Shown here: piece by piece, positions 13,132-25,986 of the stretch
How positions within the stretch are numbered: the stretch's first letter is position 1
Layout of the letters: each line of letters opens with the position of its first letter
Origin: Trogon surrucura
Lineage: Eukaryota > Chordata > Aves > Trogoniformes > Trogonidae
Assembly: GCA_020746105.1 (NCBI GenBank)
Contig: CM036620.1
Span: forward strand, 28,040,118-28,104,117
Direction: 5' to 3'
DNA length: 64,000 nt
Position numbers and translations under genes: made by a program
The notes under the pieces: model-generated
The model's database searches: none
What the model saw: the letters and a program-made list of their open reading frames with translations, nothing else
What the model was told of the DNA's origin: nothing

Positions 13132-15418
13132 AGCAAAGCAGGAAATGAGATATAGTTTCTTCCTCAGGCTTCCTCTAAGAAGAGCAATTACCAGTGCTCC
13201 TTGTGTTGACACACGCTGAAAGACTGATGCTATCCCTATTTGTCTGCTGTAGTCTTGGTATAGAATAAAATCTATCTCATACCAGAGAATGAGAAAGCAC
13301 CAGATGAAAATCTCCTAGGTTTCTATCATCTTCTTCAGAATGAAGAACTAAGACTACAGGAAGCATTTGCTAGAAGTTTTGAAACAGAGAGAAGCAGCAC
13401 CTCAGCAGAATAAATCACCAAGCTCTTGTCATTCTGTATATTGTTTCTAAAACTGCTTCTGCTCCCTGAAGGCATTTAACAGTGGACACAGTTTAACAGC
13501 TGCTAAGCTTGTAAAACTGTCTACTTAAAAATGCCTCTTGGAAGTTTTACACAACTTGTTCATCTCCCACACAAACGTATTTCATTAAAAAATGATCTAT
13601 TCCCACCAAGAAATCAGCTCAGAGGTAATCTCAGGTAATCAGAGAAGCCTTTTGTTCTCCGCAATTTTTAACTTCTTTCCAAAGCTGTGTTTGCCTTCCA
13701 GGACTATTGCTGCTTAGAATCAGCATCTGATTAAACCTCTCTATTAAAAACCCTAGCAGTATACAAAGACAAACAAATATCAGCAAATTTTTCACCTAGT
13801 ACTAAAATTCCTGAGGACTGGGCCTAAAGGTATGATTTCATTTGAAATTACATTTTAACTCAGAAGATCTCACTTTTACTGGAACTTAAGACAATGTCTT
13901 CCCTACTTCCAAAAGTCATTCTATATATACATATGCATGAACTTCAAAATCACTTCAGTTTCGTTCTTGAAAGCAATCTACACTACCATTTGTATACAAA
14001 ACTATGTGAACATCTTGGCAATGTAGTTTGCAAAACCCCAAACTGTAAAGATTTTACAGGATGCAGTACTGTTAGGCATACAAGCATGTATGTGCACTAA
14101 ACACAGAGTTGTATGACCTTAGTGATTGCTCTGTTCCTATCTTTTAATAATGAAGGTGAAAACACAACAAAGACAATGTACAGTGTTCCACAGAAAATTA
14201 TAAGTTTTTAATAGGTCTTTCAAGTCCTACAAAATTCTATAGTAACTGTACAGTAATCTATCGACTTTTAGAGGATACATTAAAAAACTTTAAACAAAGG
14301 CTTATCATTCTACATTAAACCCTGTAATATTTATTTAGAATGAGATGGAAAGACTCTTTCTGAGTCTTATCTCAATGAGCATCTATTCTGGTTCATGGAA
14401 AGACCTGAGTTTATCTTTTGTGTATCAGAACGCCACTGAAAAAGATTGGTATCACAAGAAGCGATATGCATACACAGAGCTAAAGGCCAGTGATACACCG
14501 TAGGGAAAAAAAAAGTTTAAAGCACAGATGACAAATGCAGATCAAGAACAGCATCATCCATATCTCTGCAGGCAGGCTTAATGAGCCTTTTGTTCAAAAT
14601 ATCTGGAACGCAGTGGTAATGCATTGGAAGTACAGCTGAGAGCCACACAGCCATCATGAACTTACCTTTGCAAACGTCTAACCTCTGAAAACAATTTGGC
14701 TTGAGAAAATCTTAGGATTACATTATAGCATGACAATATTTATTCTAGCTAAAGGTAAAGATTAATTTTGCAAAGAGAATTAGCCTGAGTTAACTTGTAC
14801 AGTACCAATTCTGTGCTATAATCAATCAAATGACAACAGCAACAACAAAGCTTTTTAACTTTCACAGCCAAGGATCTTTCCATGGTTTAGGCAAAGACAA
14901 ACACGTTGTAATAGGCACTTTCAAAATCAAACTGATGACTGCACTATTCCCCATTAGTGTGCAAAAGAACAGAGTTATGAACGCAGCATTACTCAGAATT
15001 CATCTGCGCTGCAGAGAGACACAAAAGCTTCTTGGTGCCCACAGAGGCCTCATATGTGAAAGCTCTGTCAAGCTGTTGAGATTCTTAGCTGTCAAAATTT
15101 AATCTAGGTTTTCAGTGCTTTTTTAAAAAAGTACTTTTGGGGAGGGAAGTAAATGCTTAGCAGGACAGCAGCTAAATGAATGTAACTGTTAAACAGTGGT
15201 AAAAGTACACTAGTACACTTCATTTGTTACTGAAATTTAACTTGCTTGAAAAACTTTATTTCTAGTTAGATAGTCTATGTAGATGTATTGAGTTTGCATT
15301 GCCTGGTTTTGGTAGCAGGGGGCACTACAGATGCAGCTTCTAAGAGAAGCTACTAGAAGTTTCCGCTAGGTCCAATAGAGCCAATGCCAGCTGGCTCCAA
15401 AGATGGACCCGCTGCTGT

Positions 15419-15456
15419 GAGAGAGAGTGAGAGAGAGTGAGAGAGAGTGAGAGAGT
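15419..15456. repeat. GA-rich minisatellite, 10-bp period
   Basis: Three to four copies of gagagagtga, inside the LTR. Confidence 0.9.
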
Positions 15457-15808
15457 AGTGAGAATACGTGAAGACATCAAGGTCAGTGAATAAGGGAGAG
15501 AGGAGGTGCTCCAGGCATTGGAGCAGATATTCCTCCAAGTTGTGGTGAAGTGAGGCAGGCTGTGCCCCTGCAGCCCATGGAGGCGACGGGCTGTAGATGT
15601 CCACCTGTGGCCTATGGAGGACCCCACGCTGGAGTGGGTGGATGCCTGAAGGAGGCAAGGAGGCTGTAACTCTGTGGGAAGCCCATGCTGGAGCAGGTTC
15701 CTGGCAGGACCTGTAGCCTGTGGAGAGAGTAATCGACGCCAAAGCAGATTTGATGACAAGACTTGTGACTCCGGAGGGACTCAGATACAGTCTGCTCCTG
15801 AAGGACTG

Positions 15809-16156
15809 AGGGGCGACTTTATTAATGTTTACAAATATATAAAGGGTGAGTGTCACGAGGATGGAGCCAGGCTCTTCTCGGTGACAACCAATGATAGGAC
15901 AAGGGGTAATGGGCTGAAACTGGAACATAAGAGGTTCCGCTTAAACTCGAGAAGAAACTTCTTCTCAGTGAGGGTGACGGAGAACTGGAACAGACTGCCC
16001 AGAGAGGTTGTGGAGTCTCCTTCTCCGGAGACATTCAAGACCTGCCTGGACACGTTCCTATGTAGCATTATCTAGGCATTCCTGCTCTGGCAGGGGGATT
16101 GGACTTGATGATCTTTCGAGGTCCCTTCCAATCCCCAACATTCTGTGATTCTGTGT
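15809..16156 (+). mobile_element. CR1 LINE 3' fragment nested in the LTR
   Basis: About 348 bp of CR1, from the codons of the conserved [14 protein letters not shown] motif to the 3' repeats (attctgtgattctgtg). It is very close to the 3' end of the 10-kb copy. The pentamer GACTG is present on both sides (15804-15808 and 16157-16161). Joining the flanks would restore continuous LTR sequence, so the CR1 inserted after the LTR. The frame is open through the C-terminal end of ORF2 to about 16075, but only the last ~90 codons remain. Confidence 0.9.
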
Positions 16157-17677
16157 GACTGCACCCCATGGAAATGGCTCACATTGGAACAGTTCATCAA
16201 AAACTGTCTCTTGTGGGAATGATTCATGTTGGAGAAAGTTTGTGAAGAACGGTCTCCTGTGAGAGGGACACCACGATGGAGCAGGGGAAGAGTGAGGAGT
16301 CCTTCCCCTGAGGAAGAAGGAGCAGCAGAGACAACATCTAATGAACTGACCGCAACTCCAATTCCCCACCCCTGTGCACCACTCGGAGGAAGCAGGAGGT
16401 GGGGTAGTCAGGAGTAAAGCTAAGATCAGGAAGAAAGGAGAGGTGCTATTTTAAAAGATTTGGTTTTACTTTTCTCATTGTCCTTCTCTAATTTGATTGT
16501 TGATAAACTTATTTAATTTCCCCAAGTTGAGTCTGCTTTGCCCGTGATGGCAATTACTGTGTGATCTCCCTGTCCTTATCTCAACCTCTGAGTCCTTTAT
16601 TAGATTTTTCTCTTTCGTGTCCAGTTGAGAAGGTGGAGTCAGAGTGGCTGTGGTGGGCACCTGGCCTCCAGCCAGGATCAAACCACTACAGCAGAAAAAA
16701 GTCACTGTTACCAGAAAAGTCAGTGTACACATTTGCATTACACAAAAGAATGGAAGTCAGAGATTTCGCCAGTAGAAATTTTTATTTCATGTCATAGTCC
16801 AGCTTGGATGGCTGATCCAGGCAGGCTCTATGGGGCTTTCTGTATGCTCAGTGCATGAGGAGAGCCTCCATCTGCTGTGCACTGATTATTTTACAACTTG
16901 CAAATTCAAGAAAGAATCAGAAAAATACACAAACTACGGTTTGTGCTCAAGTTTACTTAAATTTTAGCCCAGTCATTATTTTTATTGCAGTTGTACTTTG
17001 CCAGTTGTGGCATGAAACTGAATATTATGCTTCAGTACAACCTCTTGTTGGCATCCAATGGTGCGCAATGCCCTCTCCTCTAACTGCCAATATTACAACC
17101 TATCAATGCATTCTGCTGAGAAGAAATCTCTCTGAATGAAGCTCTGCCTTAAAATCCAACACAGGAAGAAAAAATCCCACACATCTTGTTTTAACCTAAT
17201 TCTCACAGTCTCGCTACCAGTAGGGTGACCCTCCTAACTGAGAATAAGTCCTATATATTATATAACTAACTATAAACATGTAATTTTTTTCCCTTTATTC
17301 ACTCCTTCTAAGATTTTTTTTTCCCCTTCAAAATTAGGTGAGTCAACTCCTTACCACTGTGGCAATGAACAAAAAAAGCCTGAACAATGTCACGAGCCAA
17401 AGTGTACTTTCAGAATAATTTGAGAATTTCAGCAGATATAGCCTAAGAATACTTCACATTATTGCTCTAAAAATTGTCTAGAATAATGGCTACCCAAAGC
17501 CTTTGCCTTCTTGCTTTCTCTTATGGTTGAAGCTCAGTCTTACAACAGGATACAGTATTAAGGAGAAAAAAAAATAAACTAGTTCTTGATATGCTAATGT
17601 GATAAAACTTTTACACTAGCAGTAATTGGGGTAGCAGACCAGGGGCTCAACTCTCACACGATACAACATTGCTTTGT

Positions 17678-17678
<1 letters not shown>

Positions 17679-17711
<33 letters not shown>
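17679..17711. repeat. Poly(A) run, 33 A
   Basis: An uninterrupted run of 33 A. No recognisable gene remnant precedes it, so a processed pseudogene tail is not supported. Confidence 0.9.
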
Positions 17712-17713
<2 letters not shown>

Positions 17714-19268
17714 TATTCAAAAAGCTCAGCTGCTAGATCTACACTACACACACAAACTACAGCAAGACCATCAAGACAGATAACTAGAAGATCCAGAAAC
17801 AAGAACGAAAGCATATTTATTCTTAGAAACAAGGGAGAAGGTGTCAATCTTAGCAAAATAGGATTCTTCCGGTACTGGCACAGTTACTAACGGGATAAAT
17901 TACTTGCTTCAGCAAATACCAAGCACAGAACCAGGCCTGTCAGGATGCCAGACTAGCCCTTCCAGCAAAGTATTTCTATCGCGCACATTTAGTTCATATT
18001 TCACCACTTTTCTTCTGTTCCTGTTTCTGTGTCTTTGCTTCATGCCCTCTCCTTTGCGCAACTATTTTCCAAATCACAGCAAGAATTTGCAATTCAACAG
18101 GAAAAGCAAGATGGATGCAACAACGTTTTTTTTTCTTGGTGAAAGTTGCACAGAACACCTTCCTGAACAACACACATGAATAAAGCTATCACTGCTGGTA
18201 CTGCGTGGTATGAATGAAAAATTAGTTTATGGCTATGTAGACCTTTATTATTCTGGTACACTGAAGTAGCTCTAGAGGAACACTTACTTCCATTTTCCAG
18301 CATGTCAAAAAGGTTTATTTCAACCTTTGTTCCACAGAAAATTGAATGAAGTTCTAGATTGTAACCATGATATGGACAAAACTAAATGGGATCTTAAAAA
18401 CAAAATGCAGCATGTGAATAATCAGCTCTTGAAGACTCAGTATATTTCTATCCTAGTCCTGCTACACAAACAAACGCAAACAATGTAAGTAAGCACTGTT
18501 CAAAGCACTGGCTTCAAAGACCTGAACTGATTCTGCCACAACACTACAGGCTCACAGCGCCTTCTCTGCATGGAACTCTGCCACATGTGCAACATGTGCA
18601 ACTCTGATGGAAACAGAAACGTAAAAAATGCCAAAATCTCAATTGTTTTCCAGTAGCATCTATAAGACCACACTGCATTTCAGCTGTTTGTCCACAGTTT
18701 TGAAAATCACTCATCAACCGTATCAATTCAAACACTATGAAGAACATATTATTATGCTATCACATTATAGGACCAAAGTTAATCCAACTTTGCTTACAGA
18801 TACAACAGAAACTTGTTGTTTACACAACTCAATGTTTTCTATCTTTGAACACTGTCAAGATACTAAAAATGGCCTAAGATTCTCTACAGTATTCAGATGG
18901 AAATATACAGGGGGAAGGAAAGTGAACAATACCAAAATAATGAGTTCTTATTCTAATACCAGTATACTATTGAATACTAATCCTTACTAATGCTAACCAA
19001 ATAAGTTGCATGTGACACATGCCCTAAAGTGAGTAGAATATAAGAAAATAATTTATTCAAATAATATTACATATTTCCAGCAAAGCTGGGATATAAATAG
19101 TAAACAATTATATTTTGTCTTCATAAATTGTTCAAGAAGCTGCCAATATACACCATAATCATGAGATAAACAGAAAGAGGCTGAAGTTGTGGAAAAAATA
19201 TCAATTATATGAATATATAAACAAAGCAACAGTCAAATACTGTACTGTATGAGCAAACTATAGTACAT

Positions 19269-19354
19269 GGTAAAATATAGCCTGCAGAACTGCCAGACAA
19301 AATATATTTATGGTAAAATATAGCCTGCAGAACTGCCAGACAAAATATATTTAT
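19269..19354. repeat. Perfect 43-bp tandem duplication
   Basis: Two adjacent identical 43-bp copies (19269-19311 and 19312-19354), each containing tagcctgcagaactgccag. Perfect identity implies a recent local duplication, or an assembly or polymerase artefact. Confidence 0.95.
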
Positions 19355-20130
19355 GAAGCCTGCAATGTCAGAACATAATGGCATCTCAATTAAAAGGCAC
19401 AACCGAGAAAGAAATTAATCACAAAAATCAAAAGAAATACATATAAGTTCATATTCATTAGAAAAATCAGTCATGAAAAAACAGTTCAGTGACAAATGGA
19501 AAGATGTATAGAGTAGGAAATATCAGTATCTAAACAACAATCTAAGAAACACAGGTTTTTCTGTTTGGAATCATGCTAGAGGTTTTTAGTAAGGTTTCAG
19601 TTTTTAGCAGCAAATTCAGTACCACCATCCGTGTAATTAGCAAGAAACAGTGGGCTTATTTTTAGGTATATCTGCAAAAACTGTATGCTCATGTGCATAT
19701 TACAAAGCCACATCTATCCTCCTAACTAATTTACTGTAAAAATATGTAAGTAACTTAAAGCTATATACCCATATTTTACCTACAGACACACACAATCACA
19801 ATGCAAAAATGCAGTCTGGAACCACCAGAATGTAAATTCATTCAGGGAGTCAGGCCAAGCTACTAACGTCAATGCAGAGCTCTCCATTGCCCCAATGAGC
19901 TTTGAAAGAGATCTTTAATGAGAATGAGAATTAGCCAGCATATACTTATGATAGTTGATTGGTTTTACAAAGGTCAGTATGATTAGCACTATTTTTATCC
20001 TGGGTTATCTTAAACTTTACCTTGAATGTTCAGTCTGAGTACTCAAAAAAAACTAACTCTGTTTAAATGTCAAACTAGTCTACACAAAAGGAATACAAAG
20101 TTTTTCCTTCTGATGGGACAAACCAGGAAA

Positions 20131-20150
20131 GGTCCCACAGGAGTGGGACC
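20131..20150. repeat. Perfect 8-bp inverted repeat with 4-nt loop
   Basis: GGTCCCAC, then a 4-nt spacer, then GTGGGACC. No adjoining gene or terminator context. Confidence 0.8.
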
Positions 20151-23100
20151 AAATAGTTAATAACTGATTTTCTTAGATCTTAAGTGATTATTTCAGTTAG
20201 ATTTTTTATCTATCAAATAACCAGACACACTGAAGTGTCTCTGTCTGCATTGACCATGTTAGTCTTACTTTGAAAGCAACGGTTGCTTCCTAACACTGTG
20301 CCTGAGAAACTAAATACCAGACAGGCTAGGAGAACAAGTTTAAGACATCATCTGATCCAAAGCTGCATCACAAAGTGTAGATGGAAAACAACACTGCTAG
20401 GTCTTCTAATCCCACAGGGGGGTTGGAGGCTGGAGAGAAAAAAAAATAAAGGCTCATTCTCATAGCAAAAGGGCTGACAGAAACACTGCTTGCTTTCTCT
20501 ATGCTGTTGCCAGAAGCTTAGAATCAGCAAACGTATTGCACAGATGAGCAATGCTGGCATGGGTATATGCTGGAGATTAAAGTGTTTATTTCATCACTGA
20601 TCTAAATTCATAACATAGTTTAAATCAAAGGTGGAGAACTACTTTTAAATGAGATCTTGCACGGGGTGGCAAGTAATAGAAACTTGGTCGCCTTTTTCCA
20701 TAGTGGCATTTTGAAGCTGTGACCTGAGACCTGTTTTCCTCACATAAAAAAAATAAAATAAAAATAAAAATCACCAAAGATTTGCCCAGTAGGAACAGCA
20801 ACAACAGAGTCATATAAGAGAAATAAAATCCTTAGAATACAAGTGATCCTTGGCTAGCCGTTCATTCTAGTTATCTCTACCCTGCTTAGAAGCGGCAAGA
20901 CATTAAACTGTGTCCTTGCATGTCTGCTTTACGACGTGCTCAGTTCCTGCTGAGGCAGAAACGTCAGTTACTTCTGAACATATCTGTGTTCCTATCTAGA
21001 TTATCTTCACACAGATTTGACATAAGAGCTGTTGATAAAGTGAATCATCCTCTCTTTTAAGCTTGTAAATTAAGGGTATTGCTTTTACCTGACAACTTCC
21101 TGAATTTTTTTGAGTCCAGGAGAGCTTTCAACTTAAACTAAAAATAAAATACAAAATCTCTGGGCATGAGTTAAGTTTACATTTTTTATCCATGAGCTCT
21201 TAATCCCACGGACAATTCCTGCCTCTGTAAGGGGAACTCACTGTGAACATGAAAATCTAAGGAGAGAGAAAGACAGAGAGAGCAGCTTTCTGAGAAGGCA
21301 CCAATTACCAGCTGGATTAAATGGACCTATGCTATTTCATATCCAGCTGAGGCTCTATATTAAGGTATATAAAGGAAAAAAATACAGATTGTTGAACATA
21401 TGCAATATTTCTTTATATACACATGTTCATAAAACACACACATGCCCACCAACTGGCTCTGGTCAATTACAAAATCAGGTGTAGGATATGTTCCTGACAT
21501 GTGATTTCTAAATTCTTTCCCAAAAGAAGGTTTCCTTTCTGTCACTGGGAATTATCGCACCACGCTTTAAACAAATCATCTTCATGAATTAAAGTGGAAT
21601 CAGACTGCACAAAATCACCAATATTATTTTGCTCAAAATCATGAATATATGTAAGGATGCTATATTTAGAGTTTTTTATCTTTTGCTTCTTCCACTAGGA
21701 AAATGATCATCACTGTTCTGATAACCTGGGCTATAAAGTAATGGCATGCATTGTGCAGAGAAAACACTTAATAAATCGGCAGCACAAAGCTATGCCAAAA
21801 TCCATGCTGAACTGTGATAATTTCTCCTGTGACTACACTATCACTTGTTTCATAAATTCTGGCTGATGAAGGCTAAGTGATAATTAAGAGATTAAATTTA
21901 AATTCTGCCAGATCATCTATATAGCCATATACAAACAAAATATTGAAATGAGTAACTACATGCACAGTTGGCACTTCGCTACCTGAATACAAGACCTACA
22001 TTTTTATCTATTACATTTTATTCATCTTGTACATTTACAGCCACAGTTACACATCATCAGTTTTACTGCTTTATCTATATAACCAGCCATTTTTCCACAT
22101 CAGGAAATCTCTGAAACTTATCATGAGGAAGAAAAATAACCTTAATGCAGTGGGAATACAGGACTGTTAATACTTGAGAAGTTGAGAAACTGTTTAAATG
22201 AGGGTAATTCTTTTTGGTTTTAACCTACTGGACTTGAAGGCAATGGTACCAGTTATAAGCCTCATACTGAACGCTCCTTCATAACTTACAAAACTCCTTG
22301 ATGAGTTGGTATTTTCATATCTACAACCCCCAGTAAATTTGCAGGAAATACAATTATGGTGCAGCTTGGGTGTTGTGCACTCATTTTCATTCCACCCCTA
22401 TTTCCAATTGTTTTCTGTTAAAAGAACTGGATAACTCATTCAGAAGTTTGTTAGATCTGGCACTATTATTCATTTTCTTAATCAGAAACTCTTCAACCTA
22501 CCCTCTGTACTATGTCATTTAGCTCAAAATTACTCACAAGCCCTAGCAACTGAGTGTAATCGATTCCTTCTACAGACTTTTACAGGCGTTCTGGATTTCC
22601 TCCACTGCTTGCTCATTATTTTGCAATGCATATTTCAGTACTTGCAGATTTATCAGAAAATGTAATTGGTGTGATCAGCCTCATCGCCAAGGAGCGTCAG
22701 GTGGGATTTAGCTGACTGACCTGGAGCAACTGATCAAAAACATGAAAATACTAAAGGGGAAAACGGTTTCATTTTTGGAGCGGTTATAATTTTATGGTCT
22801 TCAGCCACGAGTTTATCTGAGCCAATTGCACAGAACTGCTGATGCTGGAACATTGCATACTAATCAGGCTGCTATATTTAATGCTTCTCTGCAAGGTGCT
22901 GTTGAGATTTGCCTACTGAGGAGGCTGGGGCAGCATGTTGTGCAAATCCATGCTCACCTGGAACACCTCACACTGTTGCATGAAAAGGTTTCATTCAGGC
23001 AACCACGGAAGCAAGGAACAAGCTAACCACTTGGCTTTCTGAATACCTGGAGTAGACACATATATCCACATAATTTCTACATGTGGAAGGACAACATCTT

Positions 23101-24358
23101 TCCTGGTGAATCTGGTGTCAATAAGGCTGCAGCACACAGACGTATTATACGGTCTACGAAGACTAAGCCACTAGGTCAGCAGCAGAACAAATACAACATA
23201 AATAGAGGAGAGAAATTTTTAATTTTTCAGTATTAAAAATCAAATGCATTTATTTGAGACTGATAATCTCAAAAGTGTGGCTAAAAAACACTCTGAATGT
23301 GGCCTCCAAAGAACTTTATCATAAGCATGGGCAATGGCATGAATGGATAACTGATATGAATCGCTTCAGAAGATGTTTTTGTTGAGCTGAGATTAGTGTG
23401 ACTTTGCAGGACCCCAGAGTCGTGTGCTAGTCCCAGCCTGTAACCTTACATTCATTAAGTACTCATAGAGTATCAGCAAATGAACACACTGTTAGGAGCA
23501 CTTGTAAAGTATGAAGACCCTGAAGGGCAGAGGAGTTCAGGAAGGTTGGACATTCTGCAAGAAGGAAATGTTAAAGGTGCTAAAACCAGGGATTTTAAGT
23601 TCCACTTATAGACATCCTCTCTTTTTTTTTGCCTCCAGAAAGCTTTGGATAGGAGATGCATTGGATGCACAGTTCTGCACACACTGAACTGACAGAAACA
23701 TGGTGCCTATGTCAGTCGTGACACATATGCAGCAATGCTCAAGAAAGCTTTTCAGATATCTGGGTCCCGGAATATGCACTCAGGCAGGACAGGCTACCTT
23801 TCTGGGTGACATGGTCTGCAGTGGAGCACGCAAGCACAGGGTACAGATGGCTTTCCTGAACTGGGGAAACCTAAAGAGAGCGAAGAGACGTGGGCCCCAG
23901 CACAGCCTATGCAGTCCTTTCACTTCTTGTTGCAGAGGGCAAGTTGACAGCCAGAGGCAGGAACCACAGGATCCTTTCCACTTGCACCACGGACAAGATT
24001 TGTATTTCGCATGATCTTCAGAGTTTGCTGGGCTAAGTCCAAAAAGGAATCCAAGAGGAGAATGGGGAGAAGGAGTTTTTTCTCTGCTCTTCTTTTCAAG
24101 ACAACTCAGAGTCAGACCACCTGGCCCATAGAGGTTTACACTTCTCTACCTAAGTCAGGGACATCCACGTACAGTCCCTGTTTTCATTTCAGTTACGGTT
24201 TAGGGAAGTGTCTGCCCACTTTGCCAACGGGCCCGCCTGGGAGACAGCTTCCTCCAGGTGCGTTTGTACGGGGTGTGAGGCCCAGGACACGCTGAGGCAG
24301 GCAGTGGGGACAAAGGCGGGGGCTTGGCAGTGGCCGGGTGACACTGCTCTGGTGGCTG

Positions 24359-24441
24359 TGGTGTCAGAGCGGACATCACGATGGGAGCTGCCTTTAAGGG
24401 CATCACCAGGCAGCCTCACTGCAGTTGGACTTGGGCAATCG
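24359..24441 (+). promoter_or_regulatory. Unit 1 promoter/exon 1, CRE sites degenerate
   Basis: This aligns with the promoters of units 2-5. The two CRE-like sites are mutated here: tggtgtca at 24359-24366 in place of TGACGTCA, and ggacatca at 24371-24378 in place of ggacgtca. The TATA-like cctttaagg and the exon 1 splice donor (atcg|gtgagt, GT at 24442) are kept. The transcription start is inferred to lie about 25-35 bp after the TATA-like box. Confidence 0.5.
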
Positions 24442-24990
24442 GTGAGTGCAGCACGCAGGGAGAAGGCTGGGCTGGGTTGGGCATGGGGCAGATGCTCAGG
24501 GGCATTTCTAACCCAGAAAGAGAGCCAAGCCCCTCCAGGCAGGGCACGGTAGCACCCCCGGGGCTGGGGCCAGAGGTGCTCGGGTCTCCCTGTGGTGGCC
24601 GGCATCCAGAGAGACTTTGGGGGTGGGTACTCCTGGCTCCATAGGATGCTGTTGTGTGTGAGGGATGGGGCCTTGGGAGAGTTTTCTCGGGTGTCCCTTG
24701 AAATTTCACATGGCCCAGCCCAGCCAGCTTCGGCAGGATGGGCCCTGTGCTCTCTCCAGCCAGGGCCTACGTCCCCTTCAATACTGTTGACATCAGTGCC
24801 CAAAAGCTTTCCTGGGACAGCCCGTGGCTTCCACCTGAGGAGTGCTCACAACAACTGCCCTTCCTCCCACTTCCCATGCCCCCCTCTCCTAACAGCCCCA
24901 GCTCCAGGAGACTCCTGCCCTGCTCTCCCAGCCCCATGCTCCCTCCCACCAGCCCTGCTGAAACCCCTTTTCTTCCACCTCCTCCAGGCC

Positions 24991-25986
24991 ATGGCTGTGG
25001 CAGGTCTCCTTGTCCTGGCTGTGCTGGCCATCCAGGCTGGGCACAAGCATACAGAGCAGATGGATTTCGCGACGGCTGAGCGTATGCAGCAGCGCGAGGA
25101 ATACCTGAACCAGGAGATGACTCGGCTGCTTCATGAGATAGAGCAGAACAGCGGTGCGCAGGAAGACATGCTGCTTTCTGTGCTGGGCTGGGTGCTGGTA
25201 TGGACCATGTCGGGAGCCATGCTCTGCTGGCAGGCCTGGACAATCGTGTGCGCCTTTGCTGGCTGCTATGAGGACGAGGACGATGATGAGCAGGAGGAGG
25301 GCAACGATGAGCAGGAGGAGGACGACCTCAATGGTGTCCCATCTTTGGCTGTGTCCACCCCATCACCAGTGCAGCAGGACCTGCCTGATACATGCAAGGT
25401 GCTGAAGGAGCTGGTGGAGAACCTCCTTGGTGTCTGTCGAGCGCTCTGCAAGCCGATGTTCATGCCGCAGATGCACCCGGCCGTTGGGCAGGACGGCACT
25501 TATGAAGCTTGGCGTGTCCGTGAGAACACCATCTTCTACCGCCTGCTCGTGTTCCTGCAGCCACCCCCCGGGTACTCTTTCAGCCTGGAGGAGGACATCA
25601 CGGGGCAGCTGCCAGCAGGGATCTTCCGGGCCCGTGTGGTGATGGAGTGCATGTGCCAGCGGAAGCAGCTGCTGCTGAGGGATACCTGCTTTCTCCACAG
25701 CGCCGACAACGACCTGCCGAGGGTTCAGATCTCAGATCTCCTACGCAGGCTCTGCACAGACACCTACTTAGACATGGAGAAAGTCGCCTGCTGGGCCCAG
25801 ATGTTGGTGAGATCAGCCTGGCTGTATATGCCTCAGGCACAGCAGTACCAGCTGACAGTGCTGCCCTCCTCCACGACCTGCGCCTTCCAGCTGACGGGCA
25901 CGTCCCGCTCCAAGAGGACCATCATAACAGAGATGATTCTTGCAGTGCAGCCAGGCAAACCAGGCCCCTGCCCAAGCTCTGTGTAG
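24991..25986 (+). CDS. ITPRIPL1-like: ITPRIPL1-like protein, copy 1 (331 aa, C-terminally short)
   Basis: The start is the ATG just inside a consensus splice acceptor (tcttccacctcctccag|gccATG), matching the one-coding-exon structure of avian ITPRIPL1-like genes; the in-frame sequence upstream is intronic. The protein has a hydrophobic N-terminus (1-16, signal peptide or anchor), a coiled-coil-like segment (ERMQQREEYLNQEMTRLLHE, about 31-50), a second hydrophobic stretch (62-90), an acidic tract with two DEQEE repeats, and the start of the Mab-21-like region of the ITPRIP family (WRVRENTIFYRLLVFLQPPPG; MECMCQRKQLLLRD; SYLD-type TYLDMEKVACW). Family members are usually about 450-550 residues; this ends at a TAG. 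Sequence homologous to the missing part continues just downstream, first in frame (25987 to about 26045) and then shifted (QKDNFHLGGLQLCSYVLEIT, before 26175). It differs from copies 2-4 mainly in its first ~150 codons and in having one acidic repeat fewer. It is either a truncated protein or a pseudogene. Confidence 0.8.
   Translation: MAVAGLLVLAVLAIQAGHKHTEQMDFATAERMQQREEYLNQEMTRLLHEIEQNSGAQEDMLLSVLGWVLVWTMSGAMLCWQAWTIVCAFAGCYEDEDDDEQEEGNDEQEEDDLNGVPSLAVSTPSPVQQDLPDTCKVLKELVENLLGVCRALCKPMFMPQMHPAVGQDGTYEAWRVRENTIFYRLLVFLQPPPGYSFSLEEDITGQLPAGIFRARVVMECMCQRKQLLLRDTCFLHSADNDLPRVQISDLLRRLCTDTYLDMEKVACWAQMLVRSAWLYMPQAQQYQLTVLPSSTTCAFQLTGTSRSKRTIITEMILAVQPGKPGPCPSSV

Larger units (their letters stand above)
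11413..15283. other. AT-rich noncoding stretch
   Basis: Apart from a short CR1 tail (12756-12811) and an A-rich tract (13088-13131), nothing was recognised. The open frames here (for example 12093-12335 and 14830-15102) lack coding-like composition and splice-site context. Confidence 0.55.
15284..16690 (+). mobile_element. Solo LTR, probably ERVL-type, interrupted by a CR1
   Basis: The segment starts TGTATTGAG and ends CCACTACA, with the TG...CA ends of an LTR. Its beginning (tttggtagcagggggc) and end (gggcacctggcctccagcc) resemble a long LTR family common in birds, which I associate with ERVL. The flanks are GTAGA (15279-15283) and GCAGA (16691-16695), a 5-bp target duplication with one mismatch, fitting ERVL. 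Without the nested CR1 (15809-16156) the LTR is about 1.06 kb. A GA-rich microsatellite lies at 15419-15456. No internal retroviral sequence is present, so this is a solo LTR. The family assignment is from memory and should be confirmed. Confidence 0.65.
16691..24173. other. AT-rich noncoding stretch left of the gene array
   Basis: No exon or RNA gene could be supported. It contains a 33-A run, a 43-bp tandem duplication and a short perfect hairpin, listed separately. The open frame at 22826-23026 and the mildly GC-richer DNA at 23.6-24.17 kb were inspected and not recognised. Confidence 0.5.

Noticed and set aside
17679..17711. 33-A run as the tail of a processed pseudogene
   Set aside because: No gene-like sequence or target duplication flanks it, and CR1 machinery rarely makes poly(A)-tailed retrocopies in birds.
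20131..20150. Perfect short hairpin as a terminator or RNA gene
   Set aside because: An isolated 8-bp stem in noncoding vertebrate DNA without supporting context.
22826..23026. Plus-strand open frame with a protein-like look
   Set aside because: Only 66 codons, no convincing splice sites, no recognised family.
24592..24990. Upstream in-frame extension of ITPRIPL1-like copy 1 (464 codons in total)
   Set aside because: The extension crosses a consensus splice acceptor directly before the family-typical start and is not kept in the other units, so it is intronic.
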